Below, in pieces: positions 28,716 to 40,034 of a DNA stretch of 64,000 nucleotides (positions are counted from its first letter, which is position 1; each line of letters opens with the position of its first letter). The DNA is from Microbacterium sp. GTDB lineage: Bacteria; Actinomycetota; Actinomycetes; Actinomycetales; Microbacteriaceae. Made by a program: the position numbers and the translations under genes. The notes under the pieces were generated by a model. It saw only the letters and a list, made by a program, of their open reading frames with translations, was not told the origin of the DNA and did no database searches. The stretch is taken from NCBI GenBank assembly GCA_019510305.1, contig JAEKKN010000037.1, forward strand, positions 1 to 64,000, written 5' to 3'.

Positions 28716-29750
28716 TCACTCGTCGGTGCGCGCCCCGAAGACGATCTCGTCCCACGACGGCATCGCGTTGCGACGACGACGGCGACCGTTGTCCGGTGCA
28801 GGCTCGGGAGCGGGCGGAGGCTGCTCCTCGTCGTCCTGATCGTTCTCCAGCGCGTCGAACAGGGCGATCGGGCTGGAGTCTTCCGCCTCGACGTCGTCAT
28901 CGAGATCGATGATGGGGGAACTCTCGCGCTGGCCACGCCGGCGTCGCAGGGCCTCGAGCAGGTCGGCGGTTTCAGGGCTGGTCGTCTGAGACTCAGGAGC
29001 GCGTTTGATGGCGGCATCCTGCACAGCCGATGCCGATCTCTCCGGCAACGAGGGATCCTCGATCTCGGCTTCGGGTGTCGGCACCAGACGCGGACCGAAG
29101 GCGCCGGAATCGAAACGGCTGTCGTCCTTGTACGGGGATGCTGTGCGCTCGGCCTCAACCGCGCGCAGCCGAGGGATGAGACCTTCGGGCAGCGACCCCT
29201 GCCTCGAGAGCTGGGTGGCGTCGGCGTTCAGCGGCGCGAGTGCGCTACGGCGGGGATCGAAGCTCCATCGTGCGTCATGTTCGACCTCGTTCGCGGTGAA
29301 CTCGAGCTTGATGATCCATCCGCTTTCGTCCTTCCAGCTCGCCCAGCGCTCCGCCGTCGCCTCGAGATCGGCGAGCTTGGCTCGGATCGCCGTCCCGAAG
29401 GTGGGCTGTGCGTCGGGTTCGACCTCGCTGCCGATGAGAACAGGGACGGCGAGGGCCTGTCCGATGATGTGCTCGCGCTCGGCGAGGACCGGACCCTCGA
29501 AGCGGATGACGTCGTCGACGCCGATGCCGAGGAGTTCGGCGACCTCGGGAGCCGTGAGTCCGGCGCGGATCTGCGCCTGGATGTCGCGCGGGCTGGCCGC
29601 GAGTTTCTGCACGACCGGCTCGCCCTGGCGTGTCGCGCGACGGATCTCGCGGTGCAGCACGTCGTCGATGGGCAGCGCGAAACGCGCGCCGGATTCGGTC
29701 GCGAGTACGAGGACTCCTGCTTCAGTGCCGACGATGGTGACGTTTTCCAT
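28716..29750 (-). CDS. sepH: Septation protein SepH (DUF3071)
   Basis: SepH is an actinobacterial cell-division protein that binds FtsZ and promotes its assembly. The 344-residue protein starts with the conserved N-terminal DUF3071 domain (about residues 1-165: VLATESGARFALPIDD, then the helix-turn-helix-like GLTAPEVAELLGIGVDDV and the VLAEREHIIGQA stretch). A long disordered acidic/Pro/Ser-rich segment follows, ending in an Arg cluster and the conserved tail MPSWDEIVFG. The ATG at 29750 gives the usual N-terminus; the longer frame reaches upstream without family similarity. Confidence 0.88.
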   Translation of the reverse strand: MENVTIVGTEAGVLVLATESGARFALPIDDVLHREIRRATRQGEPVVQKLAASPRDIQAQIRAGLTAPEVAELLGIGVDDVIRFEGPVLAEREHIIGQALAVPVLIGSEVEPDAQPTFGTAIRAKLADLEATAERWASWKDESGWIIKLEFTANEVEHDARWSFDPRRSALAPLNADATQLSRQGSLPEGLIPRLRAVEAERTASPYKDDSRFDSGAFGPRLVPTPEAEIEDPSLPERSASAVQDAAIKRAPESQTTSPETADLLEALRRRRGQRESSPIIDLDDDVEAEDSSPIALFDALENDQDDEEQPPPAPEPAPDNGRRRRRNAMPSWDEIVFGARTDE

Positions 29751-29951
29751 GCGAATGCCCCTCAGGAATGGGTGTTCGCCCATGGTGTCACGCCGGTTCC
29801 ACAGCAGGCGGGAATACCCTGGGCGTGCCGTCAGTTTGCTCAGTCGCACGAGGCGACATTTGCGAAATCTCTCGCGGTCGTGCAAACTATGGCCGCCGAA
29901 CCCTGCGGCACAACTCCCACCACTCGCACCATGAAAGTGGAGAACTACCCC

Positions 29952-30245
29952 ATGGCAACCGATTACGACGCTCCCCGAAAGAGTGAAGACGACTCCGAGT
30001 CGATCGAAGCCCTCAAGGAGCGTGTGCCGGACAAGCTGTCAGGCTCGTCCGGCGATGAGGACTCGGACAACCCGTCCAGCTTCGACCTTCCCGGTGCCGA
30101 TCTGTCCGATCTCGAGCTCGATGTCGTCGTGCTGCCCGCGCAGGATGACGAGTTCACCTGCATGAGCTGCTTCCTGGTGAAGCACCGCTCTCAGCTCGAC
30201 CACGAGGGCTCGTCCGGCCCGATCTGCAAGGAGTGCGCTGCCTGA
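29952..30245 (+). CDS. DUF4193 family protein
   Basis: This 97-residue acidic actinobacterial protein begins MATDYDAPRK and ends with a conserved zinc-ribbon-like segment, CMSCFLVKHRSQLD followed by ICKECAA (two CxxC knuckles). The function is unknown. In many actinobacteria it sits beside sepH, DUF3093 and dut, exactly as here. The ATG at 29952 gives the conserved MATDYD start. Confidence 0.88.
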   Translation: MATDYDAPRKSEDDSESIEALKERVPDKLSGSSGDEDSDNPSSFDLPGADLSDLELDVVVLPAQDDEFTCMSCFLVKHRSQLDHEGSSGPICKECAA

Positions 30246-30267
30246 CCGCAGCGTCGATACACGCGTC

Positions 30268-30299
30268 ACGCGCCCAGGACCTCACGGTTCCGGGCGCGT
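30268..30299. terminator. Imperfect hairpin between convergent DUF4193 and DUF3093 genes
   Basis: Arms ACGCGCCCAGGACC and GGTTCCGGGCGCGT pair over 14 positions with one mismatch and one wobble around a TCAC loop. No U-tract follows. Confidence 0.5.
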
Positions 30300-30337
30300 C
30301 GTCGTATCCGGGCGCACTCCGAGGGCGAGGCGCGCGG

Positions 30338-30820
30338 TCAGGAGTCGGCGGACGCCGACTCGCGTGCCGCCCGAACAGCCGCGGCGAGGCGGTCGGGTGT
30401 GCGAGACGAAATGGTCCACGACTCGACGGGATCGTCTTCGTCGGTGTTCGGCACGACGATCAGTCCGTCGATCCCGCCGCGGATCAGGTGCCAGCCCCGC
30501 GCGGGCAGTCGCGGACCGCGCGCCTGCCGCGCCTCGTCTCCCGTGAGCACCTCGGGTTCGCCGAGGAATCTCGCGTCGATGTGGGCGCGTCCGGCGCGCA
30601 GCACGGAGCCGTCCACCGCCACCACGGGGGTGAGCCAGACGAACATCGCCACGAGGGCTGCGGAGACCGCGCCCCCTGCGACCAGGGCGATCGTTGAGCC
30701 GACTGGCGCGAATACGAGCGACACCATGGGGCCGGCGAGTGCGACGGTCACCAGAAGCCGGAGGCTCGGCGACAGCCGTTCGCGATACTGCGGACGTGTC
30801 TCAGCGGTGCGGTTCTGCAT
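30338..30820 (-). CDS. DUF3093 family membrane protein
   Basis: A 160-residue actinobacterial protein with two hydrophobic helices near the N-terminus (about residues 20-62), followed by a soluble domain with ARFLGEPEVLTGDEARQARG, the GIDGLIVVPNTDEDDP strand, and a C-terminal SSRTPDRLAAAV helix. The function is unknown. It is divergent from dut with a 12-bp gap. An alternative ATG at 30829 would add MRL. Confidence 0.82.
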   Translation of the reverse strand: MQNRTAETRPQYRERLSPSLRLLVTVALAGPMVSLVFAPVGSTIALVAGGAVSAALVAMFVWLTPVVAVDGSVLRAGRAHIDARFLGEPEVLTGDEARQARGPRLPARGWHLIRGGIDGLIVVPNTDEDDPVESWTISSRTPDRLAAAVRAARESASADS

Positions 30821-30826
30821 TAGCCT
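30821..30826 (+). promoter_or_regulatory. -10 element for a leaderless dut transcript
   Basis: TAGCCT is followed by six bases and the dut GTG at 30833. It overlaps the start region of the divergent DUF3093 gene. Confidence 0.6.
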
Positions 30827-30832
30827 CATGGG

Positions 30833-31300
30833 GTGACTGAATCGGTTGACGTCCCCATTATCGCCCCTGTGCTCGATGGACTCGCTGTCGTGCCCGGTTA
30901 CGCGCACCCCGGCGATGCAGGCGCCGACCTCGTCGCAGCCGTCGCCGTGCACCTCGAGCCGGGGGAGCGCGCGCTGGTCGAGACCGGAGTCCGCATCGCT
31001 CTGCCTGAGGGCTTCGCGGCCTTCGTGGTGCCGCGCAGCGGCCTGGCCGCCAAGCACGGCATCTCGATCGTGAACTCGCCCGGGACCGTCGACGCGGGGT
31101 ATCGCGGAGAGATCAAAGTGAGTCTGATCAACACCGATACCCGCAGCGCGTACGATGTCGCCGTCGGCGATCGCATCGCCCAGCTGATCATCATGCCGGT
31201 CACCCGAGCGACGTTCATCCCCGTCGAGGAGCTCCCCGAGAGCACCCGCGGCGAGGGCGGATTCGGGTCCACCGGATATCAGGCAGCACCCCACCAGTAA
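30833..31300 (+). CDS. dut: dUTP diphosphatase
   Basis: Dut hydrolyses dUTP to dUMP and pyrophosphate, keeping uracil out of DNA and supplying thymidylate synthesis. The 155-residue trimer-type protein shows the five motifs: HPGDAGADL, PRSGLAAKHGI, NSPGTVDAGYRGEI, GDRIAQLII, and C-terminal RGEGGFGSTG. The GTG start fits the leaderless promoter six bases upstream. DUF3710 and DUF3159 genes follow closely and probably share the transcript. Confidence 0.96.
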   Translation: MTESVDVPIIAPVLDGLAVVPGYAHPGDAGADLVAAVAVHLEPGERALVETGVRIALPEGFAAFVVPRSGLAAKHGISIVNSPGTVDAGYRGEIKVSLINTDTRSAYDVAVGDRIAQLIIMPVTRATFIPVEELPESTRGEGGFGSTGYQAAPHQ

Positions 31301-31318
31301 CGAAGCAGGACAAGGCTG

Positions 31319-31906
31319 ATGACTGACAACAACGCCACACCCTCGAAGTCGGCACCGCACAACCGTGCGACAGAAGGGCCGTTGGACGACTCCGAGGCGA
31401 ACCCGGTCCGCCCGTACATCGATCTCGGCGGCATCAAGATCCTGCCGCGCGAGGGTCTCAACCTGCGCCTCGAGGTCGAGGAGCAGACCAAGCGCATCGT
31501 CGCCGTCGGACTCGACTACGCCGACTCCTCGCTGCAGGTGCAGCCGTTCGCGGCGCCGCGCTCCGGCGGCCTGTGGGACGAGACGCGCGTGCAGCTGCGC
31601 GACCAGGTCAAAGCTCAGGGCGGCCGCGTCGAGGAGCGCGAGGGGCCACTGGGCAAAGAGCTGCTGGCCGAGGTGCCCGCCGCGGCCAGTGAAGGATCCG
31701 AACTGCGGCTCGCCCGCTTCGTCGGCGTCGATGGGCCGCGGTGGTTCCTGCGCGGCGTGATCGGCGGCGCCGCAGCATCCGATCTCGAAGCGGCGGCCAA
31801 GGTCGAGGACCTGTTCCGGTCGATCGTCGTCGTCCGCGGCGGCGCCCCGATGCCGCCCCGTGATCTGATCCCTCTGAAGATGCCGGCGACGCCGGGCTCA
31901 GCGTGA
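31319..31906 (+). CDS. DUF3710 family protein
   Basis: This 195-residue protein has no membrane segment. Conserved-looking stretches are YIDLGGIKILPREGLNLRLEVEE, LQVQPFAAPRSGGLWDE and GVDGPRWFLRGVIGG. The family is restricted to actinobacteria, has no known function, and is usually found between dut and DUF3159, as here (18 bp after dut, 4-bp overlap with the next gene). Confidence 0.88.
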   Translation: MTDNNATPSKSAPHNRATEGPLDDSEANPVRPYIDLGGIKILPREGLNLRLEVEEQTKRIVAVGLDYADSSLQVQPFAAPRSGGLWDETRVQLRDQVKAQGGRVEEREGPLGKELLAEVPAAASEGSELRLARFVGVDGPRWFLRGVIGGAAASDLEAAAKVEDLFRSIVVVRGGAPMPPRDLIPLKMPATPGSA

Positions 31907-32634
31907 GCACCCCTGATCCCGACGCCGAGCGCGAACCGTCCGCTTCTGAGATCTTCGGAGCGGCCCTCGGCGGCGCTGCTCGCAAGGCGGGCATCGACCC
32001 CGACGCCGACGTCTCGACGGGCCAGATGGTCTGGGGCGTCATCGGCGGCTGGCGGGGGATCGTGGAGTCGGTGCTGCCGCTGCTCGCTTTCATCGTCACG
32101 TACACCGTCAGCAGCAACCTGGTTCTGGCCCTGATCCTGTCCGTGGGTTCCGCGGCGATTTTCACGATCGTCCGCCTGCTGATGAAATCGCCGCCGGTCG
32201 CAGCGCTCTCCGGCCTGGTCGCCGCGGTCATCGCCGCGGGACTGCCCCTGTTCACCGGCCGTGCCGCCGATCAGTTCGTCATCGGGTTCATCACCAACAT
32301 CGCCTACGGCACCGCATTCCTCGTGTCGGCCGCCGTGCGCTGGCCGCTGATCGGCGTCGTCGTCGGATTCCTGATGGGCGAGGGCGTCTCCTGGCGTGCG
32401 GATCCGCGCAAGCGCAGGACCTTCTTCTGGCTCTCGGTGGCGTGGGCCCTGCTGTTCCTCGCTCGCCTCGGCGTGCAGCTGCCCTTCTACTTCTCCGGTG
32501 ACGTGGCGACTCTCGGCACCGTGAAGATCATCATGGGCATCCCGTTCTTCGCGGTGCTCCTCGCGACCACCTGGGTCGTCGCCCGGCGGCTCTATCCGCG
32601 CGAGTCGGATGCCGGAGCTGCGTCTGGCTCGTGA
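31903..32634 (+). CDS. DUF3159 family membrane protein
   Basis: The 243-residue protein has a short acidic N-terminus and five to six transmembrane helices from about residue 50 onward, with a conserved GGWRGIVESVLPLLAF entry helix and a WRADPRKRRTFFWLSVAW loop-helix. The function is unknown. The GTG start overlaps the DUF3710 stop (GTGA), so the two are coupled. Its stop codon lies 3 bp before the acnA-proximal palindrome. Confidence 0.86.
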   Translation: MSTPDPDAEREPSASEIFGAALGGAARKAGIDPDADVSTGQMVWGVIGGWRGIVESVLPLLAFIVTYTVSSNLVLALILSVGSAAIFTIVRLLMKSPPVAALSGLVAAVIAAGLPLFTGRAADQFVIGFITNIAYGTAFLVSAAVRWPLIGVVVGFLMGEGVSWRADPRKRRTFFWLSVAWALLFLARLGVQLPFYFSGDVATLGTVKIIMGIPFFAVLLATTWVVARRLYPRESDAGAASGS

Positions 32635-32637
32635 TAG

Positions 32638-32661
32638 ATTTATCTTGATATCAAGATAAAT
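32638..32661. promoter_or_regulatory. 24-bp perfect palindromic operator upstream of acnA
   Basis: A perfect palindrome built from ATTTATCTTGAT and its complement, AT-rich against a very GC-rich background. The form (TCTTGATATCAAGA core) suits a dimeric winged-helix MarR-family regulator. It begins 3 bp after the DUF3159 stop and 126 bp before the acnA start. No regulator gene is adjacent. Confidence 0.7.
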
Positions 32662-32690
32662 TGCAGGCTTCCGCCCACGGCGCTGCGGGA

Positions 32691-32742
32691 GCAGACTGGT
32701 TAGGTCTGCCTTGCTAGCCGACCGGGCTCGCTGGCGAGCAAG
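32691..32742 (+). promoter_or_regulatory. Two short inverted repeats in the acnA leader region
   Basis: GCAGAC/GTCTGC (32691-32696 with 32704-32709) is followed at once by CTTGCTAGCC/GGCGAGCAAG (32710-32719 with 32733-32742, one mismatch). They could be leader hairpins or protein sites. TAGGTCT between the first arms resembles a -10, so the promoter may lie here instead. Confidence 0.35.
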
Positions 32743-32787
32743 ATGGAGGCGCCTGTCGCTCCCATCCGAATAGAAGGAGACGGATTC

Positions 32788-35622
<2,835 letters not shown>

Positions 35623-35637
35623 TCAGCGTCGCACCTC

Positions 35638-35671
35638 AGCGCCCCATCCGGCTCCGGCCGGGTGGGGCGCT
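35638..35671 (+). terminator. acnA terminator
   Basis: Arms AGCGCCCCATCCGGC and its near-complement (one wobble) close a TCCG loop and are followed by TTCC. It lies 16 bp after the acnA stop. Confidence 0.8.
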
Positions 35672-35800
35672 TTCCATCGGCCCGGACCGGTCGTCCGGAC
35701 GACCGCGCTCACGGAGGATTCCCGGGGCGGCGCGATAGGATCGCAGAGGCGCCCGAACCGGAACTCGGATGCCGCGCACGGAGCCTGTGAGGAGGCGCAG

Positions 35801-37741
35801 ATGCCCATTCTTCCGAGCATCTCAGGTCCCCGAGATCTGGACGGACTGTCCACAGACCAGCTGACCGAGCTCGCCGGAGAGATCCGCGAGTTCCTCGTCG
35901 AGAACGTCTCCCGCACGGGCGGACACCTCGGTCCCAACCTCGGCGTGGTGGAGCTGACGATCGCCCTGCACCGCGTGTTCTCGTCGCCGGACGATCCGTT
36001 CATCTTCGACACCGGCCACCAGTCGTACGTGCACAAGCTCCTCACCGGTCGTCAGGACTTCTCAGCTCTGCGAGTGCGTGGCGGCCTCGCCGGGTACCCG
36101 CAGCGCAGCGAAAGTCCTCATGACGTCGTGGAGTCCTCGCACGCGTCGAGTTCGCTGAGCTGGGCCGACGGCATCAGCCGCGCTCTCACCGCGACAGGGC
36201 GCGCAGATCGGCACGTCGTCGCGGTGGTCGGCGACGGCGCCCTCACCGGCGGCATGACGTGGGAGGCGCTCAACAACATCTCCGACGACAACGACCGCAA
36301 TCTGGTGATCGTCGTGAACGACAACGGCCGCTCCTACGCCCCGACGATCGGCGGCATGTCGCGGTACCTGAACAGAGTGCGCACGGCCGCGGCCTACAAG
36401 GACCTGCACCGCAAGTCCGACCGCCTGTTCCGTGCGTTCGGCCCCGTCGGACGCGCCGTGTTCCGCGGCGTCCGTGGCGGCACGCACGGGTTCCTCTCGC
36501 GCTTCACGAACAACGAGGCGCTGTACTCGAATCTCGACATCAAGTACCTCGGCCCGGTCGACGGTCACGACCTTCCTGCTCTTCTGGAGACGCTCGAGCT
36601 CGCGAAGTCCTACGGCGCCCCAGTGATCGTGCACGCCATCACGGAGAAGGGCCGCGGCTATCAGCCCGCACGCGACGACGAGGCTGATCAGTTCCATGCC
36701 GTCAACCGCATCGACCCCATCACGGGCGAACCGCTCTCCAGCAGCGGTCGCGGCTGGACCGACGTGTTCTCCGAGGCGCTCGTCGCCGTGGGAGAGCGCG
36801 ACCCGAAGGTGATCGCGATGACCGCGGCGATGTTGCGTCCCACCGGTCTCGCACCGTTCGCGGAACGATTCCCCGATCGCGTGTACGACGTGGGCATCGC
36901 CGAGCAGCATGCCGTCGCATCTGCGGCCGGTCTCGCCTTCGGCGGCCTGCATCCGGTCGTCGCGCTGTATGCGACCTTCATGAACCGCGCGTTCGACCAG
37001 GTCCTCATGGACGTCGCCCTGCATCGCGCGGGTGTCACCTTCGTCCTCGATCGAGCCGGCGTGACGGGCCCCGACGGCCCGAGTCATCACGGCATGTGGG
37101 ACCTGGCGATGCTGCAGATCGTGCCGCACATCCGCATCGCGGCTCCGCGCGACGGTGCGCGCCTCGCCGAGGCTCTCGACGAGGCCGTGCTGATCGACGA
37201 CGCGCCCACCGTCATCCGCTTCCCGAAGGGCGAGGTGGCTGCCGAACTCCCCGCGATCGAGCGCCTGGACGACGGGGTCGACGTGCTCGCCCGCGGCGAG
37301 TCTGAAGACGTGCTCATCATCGGCATCGGACCGTTCGCCGCGCTCGCGATGGAGGTCGCCGCGAGACTGCGAGCCCAGGGGATCGGCGCAACGGTGATCG
37401 ACCCTCGCTGGGCGATCCCCGTTCAGCCGTCCGTCGTCGAGCTCGCCGCTCATCATCGGCTCGTCATCACACTCGAGGACGGCATCCGCGTCGGGGGCAT
37501 CGGCACGCGTGTGCGCCAGGTGCTCCGCGAGGCGGGGATCGACACTGCCGTCGACGAGCTCGGTCTTCCTGACGAGTTCATCGACCATGCGTCGCGAGAC
37601 CAGGTGCTGACGGATGCCGGACTCACCGCTTCGAAGATCGCGCAGGACGTGGTCGCGCAGGTCCTCGGCACCCGAATCCCGGTCGCGCGCAACGCGGGAG
37701 AGACGGGCGCGATCGATCTGCCGCTGCACGAGCGGCGCTGA
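35801..37741 (+). CDS. dxs: 1-deoxy-D-xylulose-5-phosphate synthase
   Basis: Dxs condenses pyruvate and glyceraldehyde-3-phosphate with thiamine diphosphate, the first step of the MEP isoprenoid pathway. The 646-residue protein shows FDTGHQSYVHKLLTGR, the ThDP motif GDGALTGGMTWEALNN, and in the pyrimidine-binding domain DVGIAEQHAVASAAGLA and DRAGVTGPDGPSHHG. The ATG at 35801 follows GAGGAGGC by about 6 bases; the open frame further upstream reaches back into acnA. The gene is transcribed separately from acnA because a terminator lies between them. Confidence 0.97.
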   Translation: MPILPSISGPRDLDGLSTDQLTELAGEIREFLVENVSRTGGHLGPNLGVVELTIALHRVFSSPDDPFIFDTGHQSYVHKLLTGRQDFSALRVRGGLAGYPQRSESPHDVVESSHASSSLSWADGISRALTATGRADRHVVAVVGDGALTGGMTWEALNNISDDNDRNLVIVVNDNGRSYAPTIGGMSRYLNRVRTAAAYKDLHRKSDRLFRAFGPVGRAVFRGVRGGTHGFLSRFTNNEALYSNLDIKYLGPVDGHDLPALLETLELAKSYGAPVIVHAITEKGRGYQPARDDEADQFHAVNRIDPITGEPLSSSGRGWTDVFSEALVAVGERDPKVIAMTAAMLRPTGLAPFAERFPDRVYDVGIAEQHAVASAAGLAFGGLHPVVALYATFMNRAFDQVLMDVALHRAGVTFVLDRAGVTGPDGPSHHGMWDLAMLQIVPHIRIAAPRDGARLAEALDEAVLIDDAPTVIRFPKGEVAAELPAIERLDDGVDVLARGESEDVLIIGIGPFAALAMEVAARLRAQGIGATVIDPRWAIPVQPSVVELAAHHRLVITLEDGIRVGGIGTRVRQVLREAGIDTAVDELGLPDEFIDHASRDQVLTDAGLTASKIAQDVVAQVLGTRIPVARNAGETGAIDLPLHERR

Positions 37742-37749
37742 GCCGATCC

Positions 37750-38445
37750 TCAGTTGAGCGCGTGCAGGGCCGCGACAGCCTGAGCGCCTCGGTCGGCGTC
37801 GCGCAGCGCGGTCGAGAGCAGATATCCGTCGGTCAGAGCGTCACCCGTGACCATCACGCGCACGAGTTCCACGCCGCACGCGCGACGCACCTCATCGGCG
37901 CTGGCCGCGATCACCCGCGTGTTGATCTCGTCGTTGTGCGGCAGCTCTGGGCCGTCCATCCCGCGGATCACGTCTCGCAGGGCGGCCCCGACGATGTTCG
38001 AGGCGCGTTCCTTGACGTTCACGACGTCGAGCTCGAATACGCGCAGATCTCGACCTGTCGGGATCGGCCGCCATTCGAACGAGGCGTGCACGCGGTGCTG
38101 ATGTCCGCTCGCACCGCTCATCTCACGCGCGGGCAGGTCGGTCGCCCGGCAGCGCACGTCGATCAGGCGATACCAGTAGAACAGCGGGAAGGCTCCGTGC
38201 GATCCCGGGTCGAGCACGACGACTTCGCCGACCGCGCCTCCCCGGTTGGTTGGCCGTCGCTGCGGGCGGTTGCGGATGATCGGCTTGCCGTTGCGCGTGC
38301 GGATCGCAGCCCAGCCCTCATCGACGGTGACGATGAAGAGCTTCAGCATCGCGGGAACGACCAGCAGGATCGTCAGCACCGCCGTCCCGGTCTTCAGCAG
38401 ACTCGACAGACCTTTGCCGCCCAGCATCGCGAAGATCATCTCCAT
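37750..38445 (-). CDS. SPFH/Band 7 domain membrane protein
   Basis: The 231-residue protein has one N-terminal transmembrane helix (about residues 13-35) followed by an SPFH-type domain: IVTVDEGWAAIRTRNGKP, the FRVDP-like region replaced by DVRCRATDLPAREM, and the helix FELDVVNVKERASNIVGAALRDVI. Stomatin/prohibitin-like proteins organise membrane microdomains and scaffold proteases. The protein is shorter than typical flotillins and lacks their coiled coil. The ATG at 38445 is the last before the helix; an upstream one at 38511 is possible. It ends 9 bp from dxs, convergent. Confidence 0.72.
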   Translation of the reverse strand: MEMIFAMLGGKGLSSLLKTGTAVLTILLVVPAMLKLFIVTVDEGWAAIRTRNGKPIIRNRPQRRPTNRGGAVGEVVVLDPGSHGAFPLFYWYRLIDVRCRATDLPAREMSGASGHQHRVHASFEWRPIPTGRDLRVFELDVVNVKERASNIVGAALRDVIRGMDGPELPHNDEINTRVIAASADEVRRACGVELVRVMVTGDALTDGYLLSTALRDADRGAQAVAALHALN

Positions 38446-38582
38446 GACACCACTGTGCCGCCTCGGCGACCCTCCGAGTGCCGTGAAGACGACGCATCCG
38501 CCGCTGTTCATGCGCTGTTCCCTCTGCGTTCCCCGGAACGCCGCAAGGCGGATACGCCGCGGCTCGGAACCGCATCGCGGCC

Positions 38583-40034
38583 TCAGTCGAGCTCTGCGAG
38601 CGTCTGCGTCACGATCGTCTCGACGGCTGCGTACGCGCGCTCGCGATCGAGATCGACGAGGCCGACGCGGGATCGCCGGTCCAGCACATCGTCGGCCGTC
38701 ATCGCGCCCTCTTCTCGCACGGCGTACGCGACTTCCTCCGCGCAGAGATCGATGCCCTCGGCGATCGGCTCGGTCGGCGCCTGCACCGCGCGATCGACGA
38801 GTCGCAGCGACGAGGTGCGGCTCGGCGGCGCGGAGAGACTGCGCAGCTGCAGAGCGAGATCCACGGCGTCTTCGGCCATCCGCCGGTACGTGGTCAGCTT
38901 GCCGCCGAGCACGGTCACGAATCCCGAAGCGGATGCGGTGACGAGATGTCTGCGTGAGATGTCTGCCGTGGCGTCCGTGCCGCTGTCGACCAGGGGTCGG
39001 AGCCCTGCGAACGACCCGCGCACCTGGTCCCGCGTGATGGGGGTTGTGAGGACTCGGTTGAGGTTCGCGAGCAGGAAGTCGATCTCGGATTCCGTCGGCT
39101 CCGCCACGCGGGGGACGGGACCGGGAGCGTCCTCGTCGGTCAGGCCGACGATCACTCGTCCGTGCTGCTGCGGCAGCGCGAAGACGTAGCGACTGATCGA
39201 TCCCTCATGAGGGATGGTGAGCGCGACCTGCGGGGAACCCAGATCACGGGCGTCGAGCACGATGTGCGTACCGCGGCTGGGGCGGATGTCGATGCCGTGG
39301 TCGAGGCCCCCGGCCCACACGCCCGTCGCATTCACGACGACGCGGGCACGGATCTCCGCCCGCTCGCCTGTCACTGCATCCTCCGCCGTGGCCCCGTCGT
39401 CGCGCAGCGCGAGGGCGCGCACACGGGTGAGCACCCGTGCACCGAGGCTCGCCGCCGTGCGTGCGACGGTGACGACGAGTCGCGCGTCGTCGACGAGCTG
39501 TCCGTCGAACGAGAGCATGCCGCCACGCAACCCACGTGGGTCGAGAGCGGGCGCGAGTCGTCGTGCCGTCATGGTCGACACCGGCTTCGGAGCAGGCAGA
39601 ACCGTTCGCGGTGTGCCGGCGCGGATTCGCAGGAGATCGCCGAGAGCCATGCCGACCGCACCGGCCGTGCGCTGGCGCAACGTGACGGCGGGGCTGAAAG
39701 GCAGCAGCTGTCCGAGCGGACGGATCAGGTGGGGCGCGATCGTCATCATGAGCAGGTGCCTCTCGAGCGCACTCTCCCTGGCGGTGGCGACATCGCCCGT
39801 GGCGAGGTAGCGCAGCCCGCCGTGCACGAGCTTCGAGCTGAACCGGCTCGTGCCGAAAGCGAGATCCTCCGCTTCTATCAGGGTGACGCTGAGCCCCCGG
39901 GCGGCGGCGTCGAGCGCGACGCCGACTCCGGTGATCCCACCGCCGACGACGAGCACATCAGCGGTGTCCTCCGCGGCGCGGGCGAGTTCCGCCTTCCGTC
40001 GCGCGACGTTGAGCGCGGATGACGAGACGGTCAT
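38583..40034 (-). CDS. glpD: FAD-dependent glycerol-3-phosphate dehydrogenase/oxidase
   Basis: This flavoprotein oxidises sn-glycerol-3-phosphate to dihydroxyacetone phosphate at the membrane. The 483-residue protein has the FAD Rossmann motif VLVVGGGITGVGVALDAAARG, FGTSRFSSKLVHGGLRYL typical of GlpD, NATGVWAGG and a C-terminal helical domain with AVREEGAMTADDVLDRRSR. The ATG at 40034 overlaps the stop of the upstream TetR gene, so the two are co-translated. The gene order matches glpD1 (Rv2249c)-Rv2250c of Mycobacterium tuberculosis. Confidence 0.92.
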   Translation of the reverse strand: MTVSSSALNVARRKAELARAAEDTADVLVVGGGITGVGVALDAAARGLSVTLIEAEDLAFGTSRFSSKLVHGGLRYLATGDVATARESALERHLLMMTIAPHLIRPLGQLLPFSPAVTLRQRTAGAVGMALGDLLRIRAGTPRTVLPAPKPVSTMTARRLAPALDPRGLRGGMLSFDGQLVDDARLVVTVARTAASLGARVLTRVRALALRDDGATAEDAVTGERAEIRARVVVNATGVWAGGLDHGIDIRPSRGTHIVLDARDLGSPQVALTIPHEGSISRYVFALPQQHGRVIVGLTDEDAPGPVPRVAEPTESEIDFLLANLNRVLTTPITRDQVRGSFAGLRPLVDSGTDATADISRRHLVTASASGFVTVLGGKLTTYRRMAEDAVDLALQLRSLSAPPSRTSSLRLVDRAVQAPTEPIAEGIDLCAEEVAYAVREEGAMTADDVLDRRSRVGLVDLDRERAYAAVETIVTQTLAELD

